A stretch of DNA of 5,115 nt from Clostridiales bacterium (GCA_019417795.1 DXUR01000249.1:1-5115); one strand, 5' to 3'. Numbered from the stretch's first letter, positions 1-5,115 are shown. A program made the numbers and translations. The notes: generated by a model not told the origin, from the sequence alone.

Positions 1-470
1 ATACCTCACAGGCGGTCACGATTTTGCTGATGCTGACCGGCGGCGCACCCGGCTCCACGGTGGGCGGCATGAAGGTAACGACGCTGGCTGTGCTGGCCGC
101 CAACGCGGTCGCCGCTTTCCGCAGGCGAGAGGATCCGCAGCTTTTTAAGCGCAGACTGGAGCCCTCCGCTGTGCGGAACGCCGCCGCCATCCTGCTGCTG
201 TATCTGGGGCTGACCTTCGCGGGCGCAGCGGTCATCAGTGCGGCGGAGGGACTGCCGCTGGGTGCCTGTCTCTATGAAACGGCATCCGCTGCCGGGACGG
301 TAGGGCTGACACTGGGGCTGACACCGCAGCTGGGTACGCTGTCGCAGGGCATTCTCATTCTGCTGATGTTCTTCGGGCGTGTCGGGGGACTTACCCTGAT
401 CTACGCCGCATTCTCCGGGCATGATCTGACCTATGCCCGGTATCCGAAGGAAATGATCACCGTAGGCTGA
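1..470 (+). CDS. trkH: TrkH/KtrB-type potassium channel subunit, C-terminal part (5' truncated by window)
   Basis: This is the membrane-embedded, ion-conducting subunit of a Trk/Ktr potassium uptake system. The frame is open from base 3 to the TGA at 468-470, giving 155 visible residues; the N-terminal two-thirds lie outside the window. Visible landmarks are a GGAPGSTVGGMK segment (39-74), matching the family's conserved GGxPGSTxGGxK stretch between the third and fourth pore repeats, and GTVGLTLGLT (294-323), which fits the last selectivity-filter loop. Hydrophobic helices flank both, and the protein ends with an RVGGLTLIYAAF helix and a short cytoplasmic tail. The RCK subunit gene begins 12 nt after the stop, so the two probably share a transcript. 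Family assignment is firm. Whether TrkH or KtrB is the better name cannot be settled from this fragment, and the 215-aa partner makes a Ktr-like complex plausible. Confidence 0.93.
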   Translation, partial: TSQAVTILLMLTGGAPGSTVGGMKVTTLAVLAANAVAAFRRREDPQLFKRRLEPSAVRNAAAILLLYLGLTFAGAAVISAAEGLPLGACLYETASAAGTVGLTLGLTPQLGTLSQGILILLMFFGRVGGLTLIYAAFSGHDLTYARYPKEMITVG

Positions 471-482
471 AAGAAGCGCACG

Positions 483-1130
483 ATGAAGAACGTATTATTG
501 ATCGGACTTGGCCGCTTCGGGCGGCACCTTGCCATGCAGCTGAGCGAGCTGGGGCATCAGGTCATGGCGGTGGACCGGGACGAGGAGCGCGTCAACGAGT
601 GTATGCCCTTTGTCACCAATGCGCAGATCGGTGACAGCACCCGCGTGGATTTTCTGCGCTCGCTGGGCGTTGGAAACTACGACGTCTGCTACGTTACCAT
701 CAGTGGAGACTTCCAGAACTCGCAGGAAACGACGTCCCTGCTCAAGGAGCTGGGGGCGAAATATGTGGTGTCCCGTGCGGAGCGTGACGTGCAGGCGAAG
801 TTCCTGCTGCGCAACGGCGCGGACGCGGTGACATACCCGGAAAAGCAGCTGGCGAAGTGGGCGGCTATCCGGTACACCGCCAACCACATCTTCAGCTACA
901 TAGAGCTGGGCGAGAAGCACGCCATCATCGAGGTCGCCGTCCCGGACAGCTGGCAGGGTCACAGCATCGGTGAACTGGACATCCGCCGAAAGTACGGCGT
1001 CAATATCCTCGACGTGAAGCAGAACGGCAAAACCGATGTGACCATCTCGCCGGAAACCGTGCTGGACAGCGGCCTGACGCTGCTGGTGCTGGGTGAGTAT
1101 ACGGCGCTGAAAAAGTGCTTCCGGCTGTAA
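483..1130 (+). CDS. ktrA: KtrA/TrkA-type potassium uptake regulatory subunit (RCK domain)
   Basis: This is a cytoplasmic gating subunit that assembles as a ring under the potassium channel and responds to bound nucleotide. It is 215 residues and complete. The N-terminal Rossmann-type RCK_N domain (about residues 1-130) opens with the dinucleotide-binding motif GLGRFG (8-13) and has an acidic residue at the end of the second strand (D31). A GDSTRVDFLRSLGV segment follows, typical of the family. From about residue 135 the sequence fits an RCK_C domain (EVAVPDSWQGHSIGELDIR and the LLVLGEY strand near the end). The length matches single-RCK KtrA proteins (about 220 aa) rather than the double-RCK TrkA of enterobacteria (about 458 aa). 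The start is the first ATG after the channel stop; the upstream GAAAGAAG (469-476) is only a weak ribosome binding site, so translational coupling to the channel gene is plausible. No sequence defects are seen. Confidence 0.95.
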   Translation: MKNVLLIGLGRFGRHLAMQLSELGHQVMAVDRDEERVNECMPFVTNAQIGDSTRVDFLRSLGVGNYDVCYVTISGDFQNSQETTSLLKELGAKYVVSRAERDVQAKFLLRNGADAVTYPEKQLAKWAAIRYTANHIFSYIELGEKHAIIEVAVPDSWQGHSIGELDIRRKYGVNILDVKQNGKTDVTISPETVLDSGLTLLVLGEYTALKKCFRL

Positions 1131-1154
1131 GGCTGCATCTGTCATTATTTCGGT

Positions 1155-1268
1155 TCCCTCGAAAGGTGTTCATGGCGGCGACCATTATCTCCTTCGGCAA
1201 GCCGGTAGAAAAAGTCACACAAAAGCCCAAGAAGCCCTTTGAAGAGCGTGTACATATTCTTTGAGGGA
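1155..1268. repeat. Inverted repeat TCCCTC(G)AAAG flanking the small ORF
   Basis: TCCCTCGAAAG at 1155-1165 pairs with CTTTGAGGGA at 1259-1268, 10 bp with a single-base bulge, enclosing about 93 nt that hold most of the small ORF. The same TCCCTC core reappears at 1295-1300 inside the strong hairpin, so TGAGGGA (1262-1268) could pair with TCCCTCA at 1295-1301 instead. The repeat may mark the ends of a small degenerate element or form alternative RNA structures. The arms are short, so chance cannot be excluded. Confidence 0.3.
1172..1264 (+). CDS. Possible 30-codon small ORF, unknown function
   Basis: An ATG at 1172 opens 30 codons ending at TGA 1262-1264. A modest AAAGG (1162-1166) lies 5 nt upstream. 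The peptide starts MAATIISFGKPVEK, has a basic/proline middle (TQKPKKPFEE) and ends RVHIL; no membrane segment or signal peptide is visible. The frame is also open upstream past the ktrA stop, so the start is uncertain. Its stop codon sits in one arm (1259-1268) of an inverted repeat whose partner is 1155-1165. I do not recognise the peptide. It could be a genuine small protein, a leader peptide for the hairpin that follows at 1288-1330, or a chance reading frame or gene remnant. A frame of 30 codons is well within chance expectation, so confidence is low. Confidence 0.25.
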   Translation: MAATIISFGKPVEKVTQKPKKPFEERVHIL

Positions 1269-1287
1269 GCTTTTCGTGACGCTATAT

Positions 1288-1330
1288 AGCGCAGTCCCTC
1301 ATGAGGAATGTTCTCATGAGGGACTGCGCT
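1288..1330. terminator. Perfect 18-bp stem-loop, possible bidirectional terminator or interspersed palindrome
   Basis: Left arm 1288-1305 and right arm 1313-1330 are exact reverse complements over 18 bp (AGCGCAGTCCCTCATGAG on the left) with a 7-nt loop, gaatgtt. It lies 157 nt after the ktrA stop and 318 nt before the ABC operon start, where a terminator for the potassium operon would be sensible. The 3' side continues TATTGCAATA, so there is no real U-tract in either direction and an intrinsic terminator is only one reading. Two perfect palindromes touch it: CGCTATATAGCG (1280-1291, overlapping the left arm) and TATTGCAATA (1331-1340, immediately adjacent). A REP-like or MITE-like repeated element is the main alternative. 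The stem itself is certain; its role is not. Confidence 0.5.
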
Positions 1331-1340
1331 TATTGCAATA

Positions 1341-1551
1341 GGGTTCTGGACTCTATGCGCCGGCGGCATTCATCTGTTATCCCGTGGCTGCCGGTGCTTA
1401 GAACGGCGCACCGCTGCCGCAGCCAATAGCATTCCGGACGCTGTTGCCAGCATCGCGATACGGATGCGGGTATATCTTGATCTTATCCACCTCATCGGGT
1501 TGAGCTCTCTGAATGTCGGCACCGTATATGGCCAGTCGGTTTTGATCATTT
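1341..1551. other. Intergenic stretch without a supportable gene
   Basis: Apart from the bulged hairpin at 1385-1425, I find nothing convincing between the strong palindrome and the promoter region. Open frames on the minus strand cross it but have no start with a ribosome binding site and no recognisable domain. Base composition is similar to the neighbouring genes and richer in G+C than the promoter that follows, so a decayed gene is possible, but no product can be named. Confidence 0.4.
1385..1425. repeat. Imperfect hairpin with a one-sided bulge
   Basis: The left arm 1385-1397 (TGGCTGCCGGTGC) pairs in two blocks. CGGTGC pairs with GCACCG (1408-1413) around a 10-nt loop, and TGGCTGC pairs with GCAGCCA (1419-1425), leaving a 5-nt bulge (1414-1418) on the right side. 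This gives 13 base pairs in all, GC-rich. No T-run follows, so it is not a standard terminator. It could be part of a structured leader or a remnant of an older element. The function is unknown. Confidence 0.3.
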
Positions 1552-1579
1552 GTGTCAAATTGTGTAAGTAACCTGTCAA
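1552..1579 (+). promoter_or_regulatory. Pho-box-like triple direct repeat upstream of the ABC operon
   Basis: Three related 7-mers occur in the same orientation: GTGTCAA (1552-1558), GTGTAAG (1562-1568) and CTGTCAA (1573-1579), with starts 10 and 11 nt apart. That is one helical turn, as bound by OmpR-family response regulators. The units resemble the PhoB half-site CTGTCAT of enterobacteria, and read on the other strand they give TTGACA/CTTACA, close to the TT(A/C)ACA units described for Bacillus PhoP. They end 31 nt upstream of the TATAAT, somewhat farther than a classical E. coli Pho box. Control by phosphate starvation would suit a glycerol-3-phosphate importer. An alternative is a palindromic operator, since ATTTG-TGT-CAAAT (1548-1560) is also symmetrical. 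The repeat is seen directly; the regulator is inferred. Confidence 0.45.
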
Positions 1580-1610
1580 ATATTGCCGAGAAAAATAATG
1601 CCGCCCGAGA

Positions 1611-1616
1611 TATAAT
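1611..1616 (+). promoter_or_regulatory. -10 element (TATAAT) of the ABC operon promoter
   Basis: A perfect TATAAT lies in an AT-rich patch 32 nt before the ATPase start codon. The expected -35 position (around 1588-1593, GAGAAA) bears no resemblance to TTGACA, so the promoter would probably need an activator, consistent with the direct repeats upstream. Transcription would start near 1622, giving a leader of roughly 27 nt. Confidence 0.55.
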
Positions 1617-1632
1617 AAAAAATAATATCATT

Positions 1633-1639
1633 GGGGAGG
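1633..1639 (+). promoter_or_regulatory. Ribosome binding site fixing the ATPase start
   Basis: GGGGAGG lies 9 nt upstream of ATG 1649. A longer in-frame TTG start at 1631 would place this site inside the coding sequence and add six residues before the conserved N-terminus, so ATG 1649 is preferred. Confidence 0.75.
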
Positions 1640-1648
1640 CGTGCAGAG

Positions 1649-2704
1649 ATGGAAGTTCGAGTAAAAAATCTGACAAAACAATTTGGCAAGACCACCGCAG
1701 TCAACCACATCGATGTTGTATTCAAGGACGGGAAGCTGACGGGACTTCTTGGCCCGAGCGGATGCGGCAAGTCTACGACTCTCTACATGATTGCCGGTCT
1801 GGAGGGTGTTACGGACGGCGAAATCATGTTCGGCGACCGGGATGTGACCACCCTGATGCCGGAGAAGCGGAATATCGGTCTGGTATTCCAAAACTACGCA
1901 CTGTATCCCCACATGACAGTCCGGGACAACATCACATTCCCTCTGTCGAACATAAAGGATCCGGAAACCGGGAGGCCGTATTCCCGTGCCAAGCGTAACG
2001 CCGCGACCGATGAGATTGCCAAGCTGGTCCAGATCGAGTCCTTGCTGGACCGCAAGCCCGGTCAACTTTCCGGCGGTCAGCAGCAGCGTGTCGCGATTGC
2101 CCGTGCGCTGGTAAAAAAGCCCGATGTTCTGCTGCTGGACGAGCCTCTCAGCAATCTGGATGCCCGCCTGCGCATGGAAATGCGGTCAGAAATTCGCCGT
2201 ATCCAGCAGGAATCCAAGGTGACCACCATCTTTGTTACCCACGATCAGGAAGAGGCCATGAGCATCACGGATGAGATCGTGCTGATGCGTCAGGGTGTGG
2301 TGCAGCAGGTCGCCGGTGCCCATGAGATGTACATGGATCCCGCCAACAGCTTTGTGGCATCCTTCATGGGCAATCCGCCTATTTCCTATGTGGATGTGCA
2401 GGTCGGCGGCGGTTCGGCTGTTCTGGAAAATGGCCTGCGTCTGCCCTGCAGATCTGACTACGCCGGACATGCTAAAATGGGCATCCGTCCGGAGGCGTGG
2501 GCGCTGGGCGGTGATCTGTCTGTCACACTGACCGACGTGGAGATGCGGGGTCAGGATCAGGTGGTCTCCTTCACTCTGGCGGGCCAGCCGGTTCGTGCTA
2601 TCCTCAACGCGGAGGAGTATGTACGCCCCGGTCAGGAGGTTCACCTGCGTCTGTCGGAAAAGCGCTGCTATCTGTTCAACCCCGAGACGGGCGTCCGCCT
2701 GTAA
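1649..2704 (+). CDS. ugpC: ABC importer ATP-binding protein, UgpC/MalK/MsmK type
   Basis: This cytoplasmic ATPase energises the importer encoded downstream. It is 351 residues from ATG 1649. The ABC domain is complete: Walker A GPSGCGKST (35-43), Q-loop glutamine 81 in VFQNYALYPHMTV, signature LSGGQQQR (140-147), Walker B LLLDEP (161-166), D-loop SNLD (168-171) and switch histidine 198. A C-terminal MalK-like regulatory/OB region follows, with the hallmark GIRPEAW and a closing TGVRL, placing it in the carbohydrate uptake-1 subfamily. The helical domain is slightly longer than in E. coli UgpC because of a linker around 103-115 (DPETGRPYSR). The gene leads the operon; its TAA overlaps the next RBS. 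A dedicated ATPase suggests the importer does not depend on a shared MsmX-type ATPase. Substrate cannot be read from this subunit, so the ugpC name rests on the gene set and promoter repeats. Confidence 0.93.
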   Translation: MEVRVKNLTKQFGKTTAVNHIDVVFKDGKLTGLLGPSGCGKSTTLYMIAGLEGVTDGEIMFGDRDVTTLMPEKRNIGLVFQNYALYPHMTVRDNITFPLSNIKDPETGRPYSRAKRNAATDEIAKLVQIESLLDRKPGQLSGGQQQRVAIARALVKKPDVLLLDEPLSNLDARLRMEMRSEIRRIQQESKVTTIFVTHDQEEAMSITDEIVLMRQGVVQQVAGAHEMYMDPANSFVASFMGNPPISYVDVQVGGGSAVLENGLRLPCRSDYAGHAKMGIRPEAWALGGDLSVTLTDVEMRGQDQVVSFTLAGQPVRAILNAEEYVRPGQEVHLRLSEKRCYLFNPETGVRL

Positions 2705-2715
2705 GGAGGCTCACT

Positions 2716-3687
2716 ATGCTGAAAGATAAGGTGAGAAAAGATCCGGGGGCTGCCAAGAAGCGCAGATACCAGCTGGTGGAAATGTCCGACGGTACCCTCC
2801 GTGTGCGCAGCGGATGGGCCTATGCGTACATTCTTCCCGCTATGGCTTTGCTTCTGCTGTTCACCGTGTATCCGCTGGTCATGGTGCTTCGCACGGCTTT
2901 CTATCAGAAGTATATCTATATCACCAATACCGGCAAGGGCTTCGGACTGTCCTCCTTTGCATGGGTCCTGAAGGACTCCACCTTCTGGATGGCCTGCAAA
3001 AACACAGCGATCCTGCTGCTCATTGCCCTGCCGATTACGCTGATACTTGCTCTGGGCATCGCCCTGCTTATCAACTCCATCAAACGGCTTCAGGGCTTGT
3101 TCCAGACCATCTATTTCCTGCCCTACGTCACGTCCACCATCGCCATCGGCATGGCGTTCCTGTGGCTGTTCCATTCAGACTACGGCTACATCAACTATTT
3201 CCTACAGCTGTTTGGCATCAGTCCGCAAAAGTGGCTGACCGATCCCAACCTGATGATCGTGACCCTTTCCATCTTCTCGGTCTGGAATGGTCTGGCGTTT
3301 AAGATCCTTCTGTTTCTGGCGGGTCTGCAAAAGATTAACAAGCAGGTCTATCAGGCTGCAAGGATCGACGGCTCCTCCCCCACGAAGACACTGTTCCGCA
3401 TTACGCTGCCCCTGCTGAGTCCCACCATCTGGATGGTGATTCTGGTGTCCGTGATTTACGTGGCCCGCACTTTCAACGAGGTCTATGCCATGTTCGTCTC
3501 CTATTCCGGCGGAGCCGCCGGCTCGGGAAACGCCGCTATCACCATCATGTACTACATTTATTGGATGTTCTACGATCAGGGAAAGGTCAACTACGCTGCG
3601 GCAGCCGCCATTCTGTTTCTGATCGCCGTCCTTCTCATCACGGTGGTACAGCGGGTGGTCTCCAAGAAATTTGTCCACTACGTGTAA
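2716..3687 (+). CDS. ugpA: ABC importer permease, UgpA/MalF-like (first permease)
   Basis: This integral membrane subunit forms half of the transport channel. It is 323 residues with six clear hydrophobic segments: about 36-58 (ILPAMALLLLFTVYPLV), then near 95-118, 130-155, 175-203, 237-260 and 293-313. The EAA coupling loop that contacts the ATPase is present at about 212-232 (YQAARIDGSSPTKTLFRITL), with the conserved DG at 218-219. A hydrophilic, basic N-terminal tail of about 34 residues precedes the first helix and makes the protein longer than E. coli UgpA (295 aa). The start is ATG 2716 with AAGGAGG (2703-2709) 6 nt upstream, overlapping the ATPase stop, so translation is probably coupled. 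It fits the MalF/UgpA/LacF class of sugar permeases; the exact substrate is unresolved. Confidence 0.93.
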   Translation: MLKDKVRKDPGAAKKRRYQLVEMSDGTLRVRSGWAYAYILPAMALLLLFTVYPLVMVLRTAFYQKYIYITNTGKGFGLSSFAWVLKDSTFWMACKNTAILLLIALPITLILALGIALLINSIKRLQGLFQTIYFLPYVTSTIAIGMAFLWLFHSDYGYINYFLQLFGISPQKWLTDPNLMIVTLSIFSVWNGLAFKILLFLAGLQKINKQVYQAARIDGSSPTKTLFRITLPLLSPTIWMVILVSVIYVARTFNEVYAMFVSYSGGAAGSGNAAITIMYYIYWMFYDQGKVNYAAAAAILFLIAVLLITVVQRVVSKKFVHYV

Positions 3688-3700
3688 GGGAGGGAACACG

Positions 3701-4558
3701 ATGAAGAGAAAAAATACAGAGCTCCAGATCCGGGATACCCGCAAGACGGTTCTCACCGTCATCAAATACGTGGTGCTGATCATCGGCGCACTGGTGATGA
3801 TGTTCCCCTTTATCTGGATGCTCCTCACCTCCCTGAAAACACTGCCGGAGGCCATCTCCATCCCGCCCCAGTGGATGCCCGAGACTCCCCAGTGGAAGAA
3901 CTACGAATACTCCTGGAATCTGGTCCCCTTCGCTATGTTTTTCCGCAACACCATCTGGGTCGGCATTCTCAGCGTGGTGGTAACCTTGGCGTTCTCCATT
4001 CTGGGTGCCTACGCCTTCAGCATCTACTCCTTTCCCGGCCGTAACCTCTGCTTCTACCTGTTCATGCTGACCATGATGGTCCCCTCGGAGATCCTGATCA
4101 TCCAAAACTACGTGACCTGCAGCCGCCTGGGGCTTCTGGACAGTTTCTCCGGTATTGTGCTGCCGACAGTTGCCAACGGCTTTTACATCTTTATGCTGCA
4201 GGAATATTTCATGCAGACGCCGCCCTCCCTGTTCAAGGCCGCAAAGGTGGACGGCTGCAGCAATCTGAAGTTCCTCATCAAGGTGGTCATTCCCATGAAT
4301 GTCAACGCCATTGTCACTGTGGCGATCCTGACCTTCATCACCGCTTGGAACTCCTTTATGTGGCCCCTGATCGTCACGCTTTCCGATGAGCACACACTGC
4401 TTTCCGTGGGTCTGCTTCGCTTCCGGCAGGCATCCAGTTCCAACCTGCATAATCAAATGGCGGCTGCCTGCATTGTGCTGATCCCCATGGTCATCTTCTA
4501 CATCATCTTCCATAAGAAGATCATGGAGGGTGTTGCTTCCGGCGGTACCAAGGGCTGA
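3701..4558 (+). CDS. ugpE: ABC importer permease, UgpE/MalG-like (second permease)
   Basis: This is the partner membrane subunit, 285 residues from ATG 3701, close to E. coli UgpE (281). Six hydrophobic segments are visible, beginning with VVLIIGALVMMFPFIWML (about 24-41), a position and FPFIWML pattern typical of MalG-type permeases. The EAA loop lies near 177-197 (LFKAAKVDGCSNLKFLIKVV, DG at 184-185). The C-terminus GVASGGTKG resembles the family's usual G-x-KG ending. GGGAGGG (3688-3694) sits 6 nt before the ATG and directly after the upstream permease stop. An earlier in-frame TTG at 3671 would overlap the preceding gene and precede this RBS, so it was rejected. A 34-nt AT-rich spacer separates the gene from the binding-protein gene. 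Confidence 0.93.
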   Translation: MKRKNTELQIRDTRKTVLTVIKYVVLIIGALVMMFPFIWMLLTSLKTLPEAISIPPQWMPETPQWKNYEYSWNLVPFAMFFRNTIWVGILSVVVTLAFSILGAYAFSIYSFPGRNLCFYLFMLTMMVPSEILIIQNYVTCSRLGLLDSFSGIVLPTVANGFYIFMLQEYFMQTPPSLFKAAKVDGCSNLKFLIKVVIPMNVNAIVTVAILTFITAWNSFMWPLIVTLSDEHTLLSVGLLRFRQASSSNLHNQMAAACIVLIPMVIFYIIFHKKIMEGVASGGTKG

Positions 4559-4580
4559 CAGCCCAAATATATAAAATTTT

Positions 4581-4587
4581 TGGAGGT
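4581..4587 (+). promoter_or_regulatory. Ribosome binding site of the binding-protein gene with AT-rich leader
   Basis: TGGAGGT lies 5 nt upstream of ATG 4593. It is preceded by AAATATATAAAATTTTT (4565-4581), the most AT-rich run inside the operon. The AT tract could favour high translation of the binding protein, which importers usually need in excess, or hold a weak internal -10 (TATAAA 4570-4575), although no -35 is visible. Confidence 0.5.
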
Positions 4588-4592
4588 ACATT

Positions 4593-5115
4593 ATGAAAAA
4601 GTGGTTGAGTTTTCTTCTTGCGCTCTGCATGCTCCTGAGCCTGACCGCCTGCGGCAATGAGAGCGGCGGCCCGTCCGGCAACCCTTCCGAGCCCAAGTCT
4701 CCCACGGACGTGGAGGTGGAGCTGACCGAGCCCGTCACCATCACCTTCTGGCATGGCATCGTGCAGGAAAACATGCAGCAGACCCTGAACGAGATCGTGG
4801 ATGATTTCAACAAGGGTATCGGCGCTGAGAAGGGCATCACCGTGGAGTGCTATGCCAAGGGTGAGATGCCCGATCTGGAAAACGCCGTCACCGCTGCTAT
4901 CAAAGCTGGTAATATGCCCAACGTCACCCTGACCGAGGCTGCCTCTGTGGTGGACTGGCTGCAGACTGACTGCGTGGTGGACATGACCCCGTACATTGAA
5001 AATGCCAACTACGGTCTGGATCTGTCTGATTACTATGACATCTATATCGAAGACAGCTGCAACTACCCCGTCCCCGGCTATTACAGCCTGCCCCTCTATG
5101 TGGCCTGTGAGGTCA
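4593..5115 (+). CDS. ugpB: ABC importer substrate-binding lipoprotein, UgpB-like (3' truncated by window)
   Basis: This extracellular solute receptor is tethered to the membrane by lipid. The first 174 residues are visible, with no stop before the window edge; family members run to about 430-450. A short lipoprotein signal (MKKWLSFLLALCMLLSLTAC) ends in an LTAC lipobox with cysteine 20 as the lipidation site. A flexible Gly/Ser/Pro/Glu linker follows to about residue 45. The mature domain starts VTITFWHGIVQE, matching the FWH opening of family 1 extracellular solute-binding proteins, including UgpB. Later landmarks are ECYAKGEMPDLENAVTAAIKAGNMPNV, given here in parts (AKGE near 89; AIKAGNMPNV near 102-111), and GYYSLPLYVACEV at the edge, corresponding to the family's segment just before LYYNK. 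The ligand could be glycerol-3-phosphate, a glycerophosphodiester or an oligosaccharide; ligand residues mostly lie beyond the window. Confidence 0.9.
   Translation, partial: MKKWLSFLLALCMLLSLTACGNESGGPSGNPSEPKSPTDVEVELTEPVTITFWHGIVQENMQQTLNEIVDDFNKGIGAEKGITVECYAKGEMPDLENAVTAAIKAGNMPNVTLTEAASVVDWLQTDCVVDMTPYIENANYGLDLSDYYDIYIEDSCNYPVPGYYSLPLYVACEV

Noticed and set aside
1139..1145. Exact CTGTCAT just after ktrA, identical to the E. coli Pho half-site
   Set aside because: There is no second unit 10-11 nt to either side, so a single 7-mer is best taken as chance.
1548..1576. Catabolite response element (cre) for CcpA
   Set aside because: No stretch matches the TGNAANCGNTNNCA pattern; the central CG is missing.
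1370..1579. Minus-strand frame of 69 codons in the intergenic gap
   Set aside because: No RBS and an arginine-rich, shadow-like composition; the length is within chance expectation.
1554..1579. TTGACA hexamers on the minus strand as leftward -35 elements
   Set aside because: No acceptable -10 lies 16-18 nt further on for either hexamer, and there is no leftward gene to drive.
1631..1648. Upstream TTG as the ATPase start
   Set aside because: It would put the GGGGAGG ribosome binding site within the gene; ATG 1649 has ideal spacing and matches the family's N-terminus.
1398..1676. Minus-strand frame of 92 codons through the promoter region
   Set aside because: It starts inside the ATPase gene, lacks a ribosome binding site and runs across the TATAAT and Pho-box-like repeats. 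The product matches no family I know.
1552..1998. Plus-strand frame overlapping the start of the ATPase gene
   Set aside because: It is out of frame with a complete ABC ATPase carrying all its motifs, and its own product shows no domain.
3638..4840. 400-codon open frame on the minus strand opposite the second permease and the binding-protein start
   Set aside because: It is a mirror of two well-supported + strand genes, is rich in His/Gln/Asp with no recognisable domain, and spans two genes and a spacer. It arises from the codon bias of the real genes.

Overview
The window looks like chromosomal DNA from a fairly GC-rich, low-GC-lineage Gram-positive (Clostridia; a gut Oscillospiraceae/Ruminococcaceae-type organism is my best guess). 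The reasons are strong AGGAGG-type ribosome binding sites, a lipoprotein-type substrate-binding protein, codon choice rich in G/C at third positions, and a KtrA-length regulator beside a TrkH-like channel. This placement is inferred; no marker gene is present. All supported genes lie on the + strand.

Region 1 (1-1130) is the end of a potassium-uptake module. It holds the C-terminal part of a TrkH/KtrB-type channel subunit (cut by the window edge) and, 12 nt downstream, a complete 215-residue RCK-domain gating subunit (KtrA/TrkA type).

Region 2 (1131-1648) is a 518-nt gap with more structure than usual. It contains a possible 30-codon reading frame (1172-1264), a perfect 18-bp stem-loop (1288-1330) flanked by two short palindromes, and a second bulged hairpin (1385-1425). 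Near its end are three 7-mers spaced 10 and 11 nt apart (1552-1579) that resemble a Pho box, followed by a perfect TATAAT and a strong RBS.

Region 3 (1649 to the right edge) is an ABC importer operon of the carbohydrate uptake-1 / Ugp type: ATPase, two permeases, then a substrate-binding lipoprotein cut by the window end. Spacing is tight (11, 13 and 34 nt) and each gene has its own RBS. Protein features fit UgpC-UgpA-UgpE-UgpB (sn-glycerol-3-phosphate or a related glycerophosphodiester) or a closely related sugar importer. The Pho-box-like repeats favour the phosphate-linked reading but do not prove it.

I see no CRISPR array, transposase, tRNA, rRNA or phage gene. The protein-coding content is ordinary; the points worth a second look are in the 1131-1648 intergenic region.
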